A DNA stretch of 64,000 nt from Psychrobacillus sp. FSL K6-4046 (GTDB taxonomy: Bacteria > Bacillota > Bacilli > Bacillales_A > Planococcaceae). This document shows, piece after piece, positions 54,174 to 62,903 of the stretch (positions are counted from its first letter, which is position 1; each line of letters begins with the position of its first letter). The stretch is taken from contig NZ_CP152020.1 in the NCBI RefSeq assembly GCF_038624605.1, positions 2,659,312-2,723,311 of the forward strand. The letters run 5' to 3'. The position numbers were made by a program, and so were the translations under genes. A model generated the notes under the pieces. The model was not told where the DNA came from. It made no database searches and saw only the letters and a program-made list of their open reading frames with translations.

Positions 54174-55340
54174 TTATGATTTAGTCTTTTCAAGTTTAAC
54201 AAACATTGACACATTCATCAGTATACCAATGGCAGCAGATAAGATAATGATGGAGGTCCCCCCGTAACTTATAAAAGGAAGTGGTACACCAGTAAGCGGG
54301 ATTATTCCAAGCATACCGCCAAGGTTGACAAATGTTTGAAACCCTATGATGCTTGCGATTCCAGCAGCTATCATTCTAGCCTGAGGATCTCTAGTTTTTA
54401 TACTAATCATTATCGCCTTAAACACTAGGAAGAACAAACCGCATAACACAATCAGAACACCTACCAAGCCTAACTCCTCAGCAATAATGGCCATGATAAA
54501 ATCTGTATGTGGCTCTGGTAAATATCCATACTTTTGGTTAGAATTTCCCAAGCCCAGCCCTGTCAGCCCGCCTGATCCAATAGCAATATATCCATTTACT
54601 ATTTGGTAGCCAAAGCCCTGTTCATAATCAAAAGGATTGAAAAATGCTTCAAGTCTACCTAACCTACGTTCTGTCAGAAGCGAATCTTTTAAGAAATATA
54701 TAAAAGTTAAGGCAATAACTATTAGTATACCAATTAATCCCATTAGTTTGGAGTATGACTTAAATTTGATACCGCTTGCAGCAATAACAGATATGGCTAC
54801 AAAACTTATAATCATTGTATTTCCAACATCAGTTTCAAGCATAATGAGAACAAATACGAAAAATAAAACTAACAAAGGAGGTCCTACAGACTCATTCAAC
54901 TTATCCAAGGTTCCATTTTGATATTTTTTCGTAAAGATACTAGCAAAGTATAAGACTATTACAATTTTAGCAATTTCTGATGGCTGTACATTACCAAAAC
55001 CTAAACTCAGCCAACTTTGGGATCCACTTTCTCCACCTACTCCAATAAAATGAACGAGAATGAGTAGGATAAACATTACTCCAAGCATCAACTGCATCAT
55101 AAATCGACTCTTATAATGCTTGTACGGAAACAACGCAGCTAAAAAAAACACAGGCAAAGATAATAACAAATTAAGCTTTTGCTTGTTGAAGAAATAATCT
55201 GGGGTCCATCCATACCTTTCAACGGACCAAACCATGCTCGCACTATATATCATTACTAGACCGAATAAACAAAGAGCGATGTAAACAAAAAATACAGGAT
55301 AGTCAAAGTTTTTAATAAAACGTTTTATATAAGCATTCAT
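54174..55340 (-). CDS. ftsW: FtsW, septal SEDS glycosyltransferase
   Basis: 388 residues with ten helices and SEDS motifs VMIYSASMVWS, QPSEIAKI, ETDVGNTMI, the FNPFDYEQGFGYQIVNGYIA stretch, YLPEPHTDFIMAIIAEELG and LPFISYGGTS. It polymerises septal glycan with PbpB. Unlike the SpoVE copy its N-terminus is complete. The pycA-ftsW-ylaN order matches B. subtilis. Confidence 0.95.
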   Translation of the reverse strand: MNAYIKRFIKNFDYPVFFVYIALCLFGLVMIYSASMVWSVERYGWTPDYFFNKQKLNLLLSLPVFFLAALFPYKHYKSRFMMQLMLGVMFILLILVHFIGVGGESGSQSWLSLGFGNVQPSEIAKIVIVLYFASIFTKKYQNGTLDKLNESVGPPLLVLFFVFVLIMLETDVGNTMIISFVAISVIAASGIKFKSYSKLMGLIGILIVIALTFIYFLKDSLLTERRLGRLEAFFNPFDYEQGFGYQIVNGYIAIGSGGLTGLGLGNSNQKYGYLPEPHTDFIMAIIAEELGLVGVLIVLCGLFFLVFKAIMISIKTRDPQARMIAAGIASIIGFQTFVNLGGMLGIIPLTGVPLPFISYGGTSIIILSAAIGILMNVSMFVKLEKTKS

Positions 55341-55365
55341 ATGAAAGACCTCAATTTCTTTATAG

Positions 55366-55399
55366 AAAAAAACTCAAACAGTCTGCTTGTTTGAGTTTT
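55366..55399 (-). terminator. Rho-independent terminator between ylaN and ftsW
   Basis: ACTCAAACA stem with its complement and a run of seven T on the minus strand, between the ylaN stop and the ftsW start. Confidence 0.85.
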
Positions 55400-55403
55400 A
55401 ACA

Positions 55404-55685
55404 TTATTTTTCTGTGTGAATCTCGTGTAAAACAGACAACTCTTTTTCAAGTGAAGCAATAATCTCTTTACCTTCACTTTTTTCTAAAAGTCCAAGTTTT
55501 ACCGCGAAATCTATTTCACGAGATAATCCAAACATTTGCGTGTCTAAAACCTCTTCATAAAGAGGGCATTGAGGCATTGTTAAGTTATCCATTTGCACTT
55601 TTATCAATTGGGCAATTTTTTCAGCATCTTTTTTTAAGAGCACTAAAGCTTTATCTTGATAGGAAAGTTCTATATTAGTATCCAT
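55404..55685 (-). CDS. ylaN: YlaN family protein (UPF0358)
   Basis: 93 residues, all helical, with [20 protein letters not shown] and [26 protein letters not shown] read in pieces. YlaN of B. subtilis and S. aureus is linked to iron homeostasis and Fur. A GGGGG site precedes the ATG. Confidence 0.93.
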   Translation of the reverse strand: MDTNIELSYQDKALVLLKKDAEKIAQLIKVQMDNLTMPQCPLYEEVLDTQMFGLSREIDFAVKLGLLEKSEGKEIIASLEKELSVLHEIHTEK

Positions 55686-55863
55686 GAGGACGCCCCCATT
55701 ATTATTATTTCTTGTTCTTTACCTCCCTAAAGTGTATCTTTTGATTGGAAAAATTGCAAGTGTTCTCTCGCTTAGGTTTAATCGAAAAGGAAATATTCTT
55801 TTTAAATTTCACCTTTTATCTGTATACTAATATAGATTAGACAGTTAAGAGGAGGCAATTTGC

Positions 55864-56361
55864 ATGGAATTTATAATACCTATTACAGGAGCAGTTAAAT
55901 TTAATATAACGTTGGATCCCACTGTGTGGATTTTTGATGATCGTAGAATTGACCTAGATGAGTTTTTTGAAGGTAAATATGAGTATAAAGATTTAGACGA
56001 GGAATACACAAAGGTCACTTCAGCTCATTGGTCTCGTGAGATTATAGAGGGATCTACAAATCCCCCTACATTAAAATCAGAAAAGAAATATGAAAAGACT
56101 AAAATGCTTTCTAACACTTATGGCATTGAGTTAACACCATTTATTCAAAATGCTGAACCATTAAAAGAGGCAAAGCACTTAATAATTGAAACAAGCGAAG
56201 GAAATCATACTATTTCCTTAGATGAAATGGATGATATTCTAGTTAAATTTAGTCACAAGGGCAAGCCTCTTCGTGAAGATGGTCCCGTCCATATTATAAA
56301 AAAAGATGGAAGTAACCTGAATGATCCGATTAGATACGTAACTGCATTTCGATTAGAGTAG
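55864..56361 (+). CDS. Conserved hypothetical protein
   Basis: 165 residues, soluble and acidic, beginning MEFIIPITGAVKFNITLDPTVWIFDDRR in pieces, with FEGKYEYKDLDEEY in the middle and RYVTAFRLE at the end. I do not recognise the family. AAGAGGAGG precedes the ATG and it is followed by ylaI 11 bp later, so the two form a small operon divergent from ylaN. No membrane segment or metal motif is visible. Confidence 0.7.
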   Translation: MEFIIPITGAVKFNITLDPTVWIFDDRRIDLDEFFEGKYEYKDLDEEYTKVTSAHWSREIIEGSTNPPTLKSEKKYEKTKMLSNTYGIELTPFIQNAEPLKEAKHLIIETSEGNHTISLDEMDDILVKFSHKGKPLREDGPVHIIKKDGSNLNDPIRYVTAFRLE

Positions 56362-56372
56362 GAGTGTTGTAT

Positions 56373-56576
56373 ATGAAAGTGCAATGTGTGATATGTGATC
56401 GAATTGATGAAATTTCTTCTGATTTACCACTAGCAAAAAAATTAAGAAACCGACCTATTCACACTTATATGTGCGAAGAATGTCATGATCGAATCGAGTA
56501 TAAAACGAAGGAACGCCTAGCTACTGGTAAGTATATCTCCTACAAAAGTTCTCGATTAATTGAAAATGAGTTTTAA
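56373..56576 (+). CDS. ylaI: YlaI family zinc-ribbon protein (DUF2197)
   Basis: 67 residues with two CxxC knuckles (VQCVICDR and YMCEECHDR) and the family signature AKKLRNRPIHTYMC. It probably binds zinc; its role is unknown. Start ATG 56373 lies eight bases after GGAG. Confidence 0.85.
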   Translation: MKVQCVICDRIDEISSDLPLAKKLRNRPIHTYMCEECHDRIEYKTKERLATGKYISYKSSRLIENEF

Positions 56577-56613
56577 TTAATCAAGACTAGGACCATACTT
56601 ATCTTCCAAATCA

Positions 56614-56660
56614 AAAAGACCTAAAATTTTTACTTACAGAAAATTTCTAGGTCTTTTTTT
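56614..56660 (+). terminator. Rho-independent terminator after ylaI
   Basis: AAGACCTA and AAATTT blocks pair imperfectly with their complement and are followed by seven T. Confidence 0.8.
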
Positions 56661-56716
56661 CTGCTTTTACTTATAAGAGAATAAAAACGAAGCTAGTACA
56701 TAATTAGTTTCATTTT

Positions 56717-56764
56717 ACGCAAAAAGAGAATTGCTTTGTGGAATTCTCTTTTTGCGTTTTATTT
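56717..56764 (+). terminator. Second, orphan hairpin terminator after ylaI
   Basis: A perfect 16-bp stem (ACGCAAAAAGAGAATT and complement) with a 9-base loop and TTTTATTTT tail, but no gene ends just before it. It may be a backup terminator or the end of a lost gene. Confidence 0.7.
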
Positions 56765-56771
56765 TGAAAGT

Positions 56772-56785
56772 GGCTATGTTAAAGG
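56772..56785 (+). repeat. Short end-repeat GGCTATGTTAAAGG, copy 2
   Basis: Identical to the copy at 22203-22216 and followed here by a similar GGTTGATTTT stretch. Confidence 0.5.
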
Positions 56786-56804
56786 TAAAGGTTGATTTTA
56801 AATA

Positions 56805-56846
56805 CACATAAAAATGAGCTAGGATATTTCCTCCTGGCTCATTTTA
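56805..56846 (-). terminator. Hairpin terminator after the signal peptidase gene
   Basis: AAAATGAGC and AGGA blocks pair with their complement; the minus strand ends in TTTTTATG. It is 75 bp past the stop codon. Confidence 0.65.
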
Positions 56847-56921
56847 CTTTGATACTGAGTTTTTACTAAAGCACTCGTTAGCTTAATAAATATTTCCTCA
56901 TTTCACTTACAAACCACTTTA

Positions 56922-57494
56922 TCATTTTATTATCTTTAAATTATCTAGGGGTAAAAATACTATTTTTGCGGTACCTAATATTTTTTCCTCTGAAACAAAT
57001 CCAACACGAGGGTCCCTGCTATCTGTGCTATCACGGCGATTATCTCCTAGTACAAAAAAAGTACCATCTGGTACAGTTGTTTCACCTAATTTTTCCTCTA
57101 ATGTAAAGTCTCCAGTAAGTGTATCATTGTCTAACAAAGCTTTTTTATATTCCTCTAAGTAGGGTTCTTCGTACCTCTCACCGTTAATAAAAAGTTCATC
57201 GTTTTCATAAGCAATGCGGTCACCAGGAATACCAATAATACGTTCGATGTAGTTAGTATCTTCTTTGGCTTCAAATACAATTACATCAAATCTTTGATAA
57301 TCAATCAATTCTGGTCCGATTTTGTTCACTACTACTTTGTCACCATTTTCAAACGTTGGCATCATAGAGGCACCGTCAACCACAATAGGTTCAAATAGGA
57401 AAAATCGAATACCAAATGCAAATAAAAGTGCAATTCCTATTGTCTTTATCCATTCAAATAATTCATTTTTTTCTTTTGTTTTTCTCAACGTCAT
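56922..57494 (-). CDS. Type I signal peptidase (S26) with catalytic Lys replaced by Glu
   Basis: 190 residues: one membrane helix (about 14-34), box B with nucleophile Ser43 (DGASMMPTF), box C (RFDVIVFE), box D reading NYIERIIGIPGD and box E (FVLGDNRRDSTDSRD). In active P-type enzymes box D is KRxxGxPGD and its Lys is the general base; here that residue is Glu84 (codon GAA at 57245-57243). All other boxes are intact and length is normal. It should cut signal peptides outside the membrane, but catalysis is doubtful or altered. It stands alone in the yla region, so other signal peptidases likely exist in the genome. Confidence 0.88.
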   Translation of the reverse strand: MTLRKTKEKNELFEWIKTIGIALLFAFGIRFFLFEPIVVDGASMMPTFENGDKVVVNKIGPELIDYQRFDVIVFEAKEDTNYIERIIGIPGDRIAYENDELFINGERYEEPYLEEYKKALLDNDTLTGDFTLEEKLGETTVPDGTFFVLGDNRRDSTDSRDPRVGFVSEEKILGTAKIVFLPLDNLKIIK

Positions 57495-57610
57495 AACCCC
57501 TTTCTCTTTATAAACACTTACATTTAATAATACCTACTACTTAAACTAAACTACCTCATTAGTTTAAGTATAACATTTCACAAACTAAATCGCTTCACGA
57601 AAAAACAACC

Positions 57611-57830
57611 CTAGCCTTTAACAGAGCCTTGAAAATATATAATGAGATGCCATCCTCGTACTGCATATTTTCTAAAATTTGTGACCATGGATGCGAGCCC
57701 AAGAGCTTCGTCTAACTTCGTCTTTCCTAGAACGCCTAACTGGGGTAGCCATTGTTCTCCGTTACTGTGAACGCTTTCCTGTGGCCTATAGTCTCTTTCT
57801 AGTAGTCGCAACCTTCACTCCGAACAACTA
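57611..57830 (-). pseudogene. Probable transposase 3' remnant with a terminal repeat
   Basis: The minus strand encodes GKTKLDEALGLASMVTNFRK followed by YAVRGWHLIIYFQGSVKG and a stop; this resembles the C-terminal end of DDE transposases (LGLAxMVxNxRKxA pattern). The frame is short and begins without a plausible start, so it is a fragment. The stop overlaps a copy of the end-repeat GGCTCTGTTAAAGG (57615-57628), as expected at the end of an insertion sequence. The rest of 57495-57983 holds only the ylaH terminator. Confidence 0.4.
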
Positions 57831-57875
57831 ATATTACTTCTATAAGCAGATAATCTCTACATGGTTTCGGAAGAA

Positions 57876-57932
57876 GATATAAAAAGAAAGCAGACCGAAT
57901 TTTACTCATCGTAAAATTTGATCTGCTTTTAA
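57876..57932 (-). terminator. Hairpin terminator after ylaH
   Basis: AAAGCAGA and ATTTTAC blocks pair with their complements around a small loop, with CTTTCTTTTTAT downstream on the minus strand. Confidence 0.75.
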
Positions 57933-57983
57933 TTTTGAGGTGGATTATGTCTCAGCCTCGTTTATAGATTTAAAGTAGTCTAC

Positions 57984-58307
57984 CTAAGTAGTCGAACCTC
58001 TTTTTTCTAGTTTTAATCGTATTTTATATATGATTAATATCAATGCAGCAACTAACAATGCTTCCACTACCGGAAGGAAAAATGCTAAGAAGGTCAACAT
58101 TAAGCAACCTAACAAAAGGAAAATATAGATAACTACATTTTGCTTAAACACTAACTTCTTTGCAAATCCAAGCTTGTACACTAGCACCGACAATAAAAAT
58201 ATGACGATAAATAAAACATAGCCTGATACAGTAAAGTTGGGCATTGTTTCATATATAAACCTAGCGATAGAAGACATTCTACCCATTACTAGATCTTGTT
58301 CCTCCAA
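57984..58307 (-). CDS. ylaH: YlaH-like membrane protein
   Basis: 107 residues with three hydrophobic segments (about 30-45, 55-75 and 80-97) and a basic end ([12 protein letters not shown]). Position directly after bipA and topology fit YlaH of B. subtilis. Function unknown. It follows bipA by 21 bp, so the genes are co-transcribed. Confidence 0.8.
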   Translation of the reverse strand: MEEQDLVMGRMSSIARFIYETMPNFTVSGYVLFIVIFLLSVLVYKLGFAKKLVFKQNVVIYIFLLLGCLMLTFLAFFLPVVEALLVAALILIIYKIRLKLEKRGSTT

Positions 58308-58328
58308 GGCTTGTCACCCTTTCAGTTC

Positions 58329-60176
58329 CTATTCCTGATCTGCACTTTTCTTTTTCTTCGTTACGCGTTCACGTTCGCTCTTCTCAAGAATTTTTTTACG
58401 TAAGCGAATAGACTCTGGTGTTACTTCCAGGTATTCATCATCGCCAAGGAATTCTAATGCTTCTTCTAAAGTTAAGATACGTGGGCGTTTAATAACATTT
58501 GTTTGGTCTTTATTTGCTGAACGAATGTTTGTTTTTTGTTTCATTTTAGTTATATTTACTGTGATATCAGCATCACGAGTATTTTCACCAACAATCATAC
58601 CTTCATAAATTTCAGTACCTGGCTCTACGAATAGAGTTCCACGGTCTTCAATTTGCATCATACCATAAGTTGTTGCTTTTCCTGTTTCCATAGAAACAAG
58701 TACACCTTGGTGACGTCCGCCAACGCGACCTGCCACTACTGGTTGGTAGCTGTCAAATGTATGGTTAATGATTCCGAACCCTTTAGTCAAGGACATGAAT
58801 TCAGTTGAATATCCGATTAATCCACGGGCAGGAACCATGAAAATCAAACGTACTTGGCCATTCCCACTATTAATCATATCTACCATTTCGCCTTTACGTG
58901 TACCCATAGACTCAATGATTGAACCTACACAGTCTTCTGGTACATCAATTTGAACGCGTTCAACCGGTTCACATTTTTTGCCATCAATTTCACGAATAAT
59001 AACTTCAGGTTTAGATACTTGAAGCTCAAAACCTTCACGACGCATGTTCTCTATTAATATAGATAAGTGGAGTTCTCCACGACCAGAAACAACCCAAGCA
59101 TCAGGTGAATCTGTATCTTCTACTCGTAAAGAAACATCTGTTTGTAATTGTGAACGAAGACGTTCTTCAATTTTACGAGATGTAACCCATTTACCTTCAC
59201 GACCAGCAAACGGTGAGTTATTTGTTAAGAATGTCATTTGTAGCGTTGGCTCATCGATACGTAATGGAATTAAAGCGTCAGGATGGTCTGTAGGACAAAC
59301 TGTTTCCCCTACGTTAATTTCTTCCATACCAGAAACCGCTATTAAATCTCCAGCTTTTGCAGATTCAATCTCTACACGTTTTAAACCGAAGAAACCAAAC
59401 AATTTAGAAACACGGTAATTTTTAACTTTGCCATCTAATTTCATTAATGAAACTTGTTGACCTACTTCAATTGTACCGCGGAATACGCGACCAATACCGA
59501 TACGGCCTACATAGTCATTATAGTCAAGTAATGCAACCTGGAACTGTAATGGCTCATCTGAATTATCAATTGGCGCTGGAATAGATTCAATGATTTTCTC
59601 AAATAAACACTTCATATCTTCTTCTTGGTTAGCTGGGTCAGCGTCTAAAGAAGCAGTCCCATTAACACCTGAAGCATATACTACTGGGAAGTCTAATTGA
59701 TCGTCATCTGCACCTAACTCTATGAAAAGTTCTAATACTTCATCTACTACTTCTAGTGGACGAGCAGAATCTTTATCTACTTTGTTAACTACAACTATTG
59801 GTATTAATTTTTGTTCTAATGCTTTCTTCAATACAAAACGTGTTTGAGGCATACAACCTTCATATGCATCTACAACTAGTAAAACACCATCTACCATTTT
59901 TAAGATACGCTCTACTTCTCCACCAAAATCAGCATGGCCAGGTGTATCCAAAATATTGATGCGTGTGTCTTCATAATTTACAGCTGTGTTTTTTGCTAAT
60001 ATAGTAATTCCACGCTCGCGCTCTATATCGTTTGAGTCCATTGCTCTTTCGTCAACGTGTTCATTAGAACGGAACGTTCCTGATTGTTTTAATAATTGAT
60101 CGACTAAAGTCGTTTTTCCATGGTCAACGTGTGCTATAATAGCTATGTTTCTTAAATCTTGACGTAATTTTGTCAT
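58329..60176 (-). CDS. bipA: BipA/TypA, ribosome-associated translational GTPase
   Basis: 615 residues. G1 [15 protein letters not shown], the switch-I region [12 protein letters not shown]3 [12 protein letters not shown]4 NKVDK, then EF-Tu-like domain II, EF-G-like domains and the BipA C-terminus ([19 protein letters not shown] near 505). It helps 50S assembly, notably at low temperature or under stress. B. subtilis ylaG. Confidence 0.98.
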   Translation of the reverse strand: MTKLRQDLRNIAIIAHVDHGKTTLVDQLLKQSGTFRSNEHVDERAMDSNDIERERGITILAKNTAVNYEDTRINILDTPGHADFGGEVERILKMVDGVLLVVDAYEGCMPQTRFVLKKALEQKLIPIVVVNKVDKDSARPLEVVDEVLELFIELGADDDQLDFPVVYASGVNGTASLDADPANQEEDMKCLFEKIIESIPAPIDNSDEPLQFQVALLDYNDYVGRIGIGRVFRGTIEVGQQVSLMKLDGKVKNYRVSKLFGFFGLKRVEIESAKAGDLIAVSGMEEINVGETVCPTDHPDALIPLRIDEPTLQMTFLTNNSPFAGREGKWVTSRKIEERLRSQLQTDVSLRVEDTDSPDAWVVSGRGELHLSILIENMRREGFELQVSKPEVIIREIDGKKCEPVERVQIDVPEDCVGSIIESMGTRKGEMVDMINSGNGQVRLIFMVPARGLIGYSTEFMSLTKGFGIINHTFDSYQPVVAGRVGGRHQGVLVSMETGKATTYGMMQIEDRGTLFVEPGTEIYEGMIVGENTRDADITVNITKMKQKTNIRSANKDQTNVIKRPRILTLEEALEFLGDDEYLEVTPESIRLRKKILEKSERERVTKKKKSADQE

Positions 60177-60264
60177 ATTTCCACTCCATATTCTTTTTTC
60201 ATGTCCATAACTGTGCTATTATAACACAAGTAGAACTAAAGTTATAATATTTTTAATTATTTTC

Positions 60265-60468
60265 TTGGGGGTAATTGTTTTGAGTAACATTAAATGGGTT
60301 TTTGTATTGTTTTCTCTAGGCGCAATGTTGTCTATGGGTTTAATAGGAGTTGCTATTGCATTACGTAATATTCCGTTAGCATTATTGTTTTTAGCAATGT
60401 TATTTGTAGTAATGGGATTTGGCTTTAAAACGAAAAAGAAAATGCGTGAACAAGGGTTATTAGAATAG
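60265..60468 (+). CDS. ylaF: YlaF family small membrane protein (DUF5325)
   Basis: 67 residues with two hydrophobic helices (about 10-28 and 34-52) and a basic tail TKKKMREQGLLE. The place divergent from bipA and the size fit YlaF/DUF5325. Start could also be the TTG at about 60280 (MSNIKWVFVLF), which lies closer to a GGGGG site. Function unknown. Confidence 0.75.
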   Translation: MGVIVLSNIKWVFVLFSLGAMLSMGLIGVAIALRNIPLALLFLAMLFVVMGFGFKTKKKMREQGLLE

Positions 60469-60538
60469 GAAAATCTAAATAAGCCCGAGTTTTTTATAAT
60501 TATAGCTGGGTAGTTTATCAATTCTTTCTACTTCAGTA

Positions 60539-60580
60539 GAGGCTGGTCCTGACTAACGTCACTGACCAGTCTCTTTTTTT
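60539..60580 (+). terminator. Rho-independent terminator after ylaF
   Basis: GAGGCTGGTC pairs with GACCAGTCTC (one mismatch), followed by seven T. Confidence 0.85.
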
Positions 60581-60677
60581 AAAGCCTTAATTCTTATCAA
60601 CGATTACTTGTATGGTTTTCGACAATATAATTTTATAAGATTCTATTATATTTTTTAAATATATGAAACGAACTCAT

Positions 60678-61469
60678 TTATTTTAAAATAATATATTTTG
60701 ATAATAGTTGTTCATGAAGATTAGGCTTAGAGACTATAAATGAATTTTGTTTTAACAGATTTATAGGCTCGTTAGATAAGTTAGTAACAACTGCTCCCAC
60801 TTCGTTTGCTATTACCATTCCTCCAGCGATATCCCATGGTGAAAGTCTCATGGACAAATATGCATCTAATCTTCCAGTGGCTACATAGGCAATCTCAATT
60901 GCAGCAGACCCAAAGGATCTAGTTCCTCTAGACGTTTGCACGAGCTCTATCATTCCATCGTGATGCACCATTCGATTTGGTACAACCCAACTAGCATTCA
61001 CCCCTATAATAGATTTCTCTACTGTCGTACTCTCAAGCCGAGGGATCCTCACGTCGTTTAGGTATGCCCCTTGTCCCGAAGCAGCACTTAGTAAATCATC
61101 ATCCATAACATTATAAATATAACCAAGAATTCCTTCGCCGTCCTTGTAAATACCTAACGATATAGCAAAGTTTTTCTTGAAGTGAATAAAGTTAGTAGTC
61201 CCATCAATTGGATCTAGCATCCAAACGTAGCCATCCAAATTTTCTATCTTATCTCCAAACCCTTCCTCTCCAAATATACGATGGTTTGGAAAATCTTTTT
61301 TAATATGTCTAATAAAAAACTTTTCTGTTTCCTTATCAATATTAGTAACTAAGTCATTCGCTTCCGACTTAGATTCGATAATTAACTCCTCCGAGAATGA
61401 GCTTCTTATTTGAGTCGCAGCTTGTTTAATCAATGATTTTGCATACTTATCAAGTATATGTAAGTCCAT
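60678..61469 (-). CDS. Inositol monophosphatase family protein (SuhB-like)
   Basis: 263 residues with all metal-site motifs of the FIG/IMPase fold: IFGEEGFG (about 70), LDPIDGTTNFIH (about 85) and SPWDIAGGMVIANEVGA (about 205). It dephosphorylates inositol phosphates or related sugar phosphates; B. subtilis YktC is the likely counterpart, given the nearby yktB and yktA-like genes. Confidence 0.93.
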   Translation of the reverse strand: MDLHILDKYAKSLIKQAATQIRSSFSEELIIESKSEANDLVTNIDKETEKFFIRHIKKDFPNHRIFGEEGFGDKIENLDGYVWMLDPIDGTTNFIHFKKNFAISLGIYKDGEGILGYIYNVMDDDLLSAASGQGAYLNDVRIPRLESTTVEKSIIGVNASWVVPNRMVHHDGMIELVQTSRGTRSFGSAAIEIAYVATGRLDAYLSMRLSPWDIAGGMVIANEVGAVVTNLSNEPINLLKQNSFIVSKPNLHEQLLSKYIILK

Positions 61470-61541
61470 GTTACCACCCCTTCTATGTTCCTGTTAACTG
61501 ACCGTCATACATGCTTTGCATATACTTAGTCTTAGTATAAA

Positions 61542-61583
61542 GAAAAAAACACCGGCTGTCTTTCAAGATTAGCTGGTGTTTTT
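61542..61583 (-). terminator. Hairpin terminator after the 65-residue hypothetical gene
   Basis: AACACC and GCT blocks pair with their complement; a run of seven T follows on the minus strand. Confidence 0.8.
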
Positions 61584-61607
61584 CATGGTGCTATTAGTGA
61601 CGACAAC

Positions 61608-61805
61608 TTAAGTAAACGCATTTAGTTCATCCAGTGACTGATGAAGCTCTGTTAATCGCATCTTCGCTTCGCTAATTACTTCTTGGTCTCCATCTTGCAT
61701 TGCATCGTATAAAGTAGCTAATTGATAATCCATTTCCAATTTCAATGTTTGAATTTTTTCCTTTTCCATATCATATTTACGAATTATATGCACAACCTGT
61801 TTCAT
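61608..61805 (-). CDS. Small coiled-coil hypothetical protein
   Basis: 65 residues, helical, with heptads across EKEKIQTLKLEMDYQLATLY and MRLTELHQSLDEL. Start ATG 61805 follows GAGAGGTG by six bases. I do not recognise the family. It lies between suhB-like and yktB genes with its own terminator. No membrane or Cys motif is seen. Confidence 0.65.
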   Translation of the reverse strand: MKQVVHIIRKYDMEKEKIQTLKLEMDYQLATLYDAMQDGDQEVISEAKMRLTELHQSLDELNAFT

Positions 61806-61957
61806 AGTTAACACCTCTCCATAATCATTTTATCTTAATATTCAGAACTTTATACTTACATTATGCTACAAATCGATTTGTGTTAATAAATACTGCTTAC
61901 AAGATTTTTACCCAAAAATCCGCTAAAATAAACATAGAAATTGAAAGGAGTTAATAT

Positions 61958-62587
61958 ATGAGTAAAACTTTTTGGCAAGAAAAAGATTTTGAAGTGTTTC
62001 AAATTGAAGGATTAGAAAATAGAATGACTGCTCTTATAGAGAATGTTCGACCTAAGTTTGAAGAACTTGGTAAACAATATAGCCTTTATTTTTCTGGTGT
62101 TCTTGGAGATGAGTTTTTTAGCCATGTAGCTAAGCACGCTCGTCGATCAGTTAACCCTCCAAAGGATAGTTGGGTAGCTTTTGCTCCTTACAAACGTGGT
62201 TACAAGGCTTTGCCTCATTTTCAAATTGGCTTATGGGGTACGCATTTATTTATCATAGTAGCAGTTATTTATGAAGCACCCGATAAAGTTGCAATTGCAG
62301 AGCGTTTGCTGCAACAAATGAGTCTATTTAAAAAGCTTCCAGATGATTTTATCGTTTCTGGGGACCATATGAAGCCAGAGGCCTCTTCCTTGAGGGAAGT
62401 TAATCAAGAGGGAGTAGAAGAGCTTCTAACGCGTCTGAGAGACGTTAAAAAGGGTGAATTTTTAGTTGGGCGTCATATACCTAAAGAAGAAGCTGTTAAA
62501 TTAACAGAAACAGAATTATTCGACTTAGTAGAAAATACGTTTGAACAGCTTCTACCCATTTACAAAACTATGACCAATATAAAATAA
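61958..62587 (+). CDS. yktB: YktB family protein (DUF1054/UPF0637)
   Basis: 209 residues beginning MSKTFWQEKDFEVFQIEGLENRM in pieces, with FFSHVAKHARRSVNPPKDSWVAFAP and GLWGTHLFIIVAVIYEAP, characteristic of YktB. Function unknown. A GAAAGGAG site precedes the ATG. Confidence 0.92.
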   Translation: MSKTFWQEKDFEVFQIEGLENRMTALIENVRPKFEELGKQYSLYFSGVLGDEFFSHVAKHARRSVNPPKDSWVAFAPYKRGYKALPHFQIGLWGTHLFIIVAVIYEAPDKVAIAERLLQQMSLFKKLPDDFIVSGDHMKPEASSLREVNQEGVEELLTRLRDVKKGEFLVGRHIPKEEAVKLTETELFDLVENTFEQLLPIYKTMTNIK

Positions 62588-62622
62588 GACAAGCTTTCCC
62601 TCCTTTTTAAGGAGGGATTACT

Positions 62623-62892
62623 TTATCCCTTTATAATTGCTTCGTTAGTTTGTTCTTTCATTTTTTTTATGATTGGGAAGCTTGCATATCCACTTTCTTT
62701 TTCAAACTCCCGAAAATATGTCTTTTCTTCCGCTATAGACGGAACTATTTCTTTAAAGCGACGATATTTATTCATCAGTTCTTCTCGCTTTATGCCTTTT
62801 TCATAAGCATTTTCAATTGCTTCAAAAAACTGTACTACGTCTACTATTTCTTTTGTAGACCAATCTAACGAAAAAGGGTATGTGTATTCCAT
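62623..62892 (-). CDS. yktA: YktA family protein (UPF0223)
   Basis: 89 residues, [20 protein letters not shown] at the start and a helical body with [18 protein letters not shown]0223 proteins have this form. Start ATG 62892 lies six bases after GGAGAG, partly within the end of the upstream gene. Function unknown. Confidence 0.9.
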   Translation of the reverse strand: MEYTYPFSLDWSTKEIVDVVQFFEAIENAYEKGIKREELMNKYRRFKEIVPSIAEEKTYFREFEKESGYASFPIIKKMKEQTNEAIIKG

Positions 62893-62903
62893 TTTCAACT
62901 CTC

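Noticed and set aside
60482-60520. AT-rich stretch after ylaF as an extra terminator
   Set aside because: No convincing stem; the real terminator is at 60539-60580.
62588-62632. Possible terminator after yktB (TCCTT...AAGGA)
   Set aside because: Short stem and no clear T-run; too weak to list as a feature.
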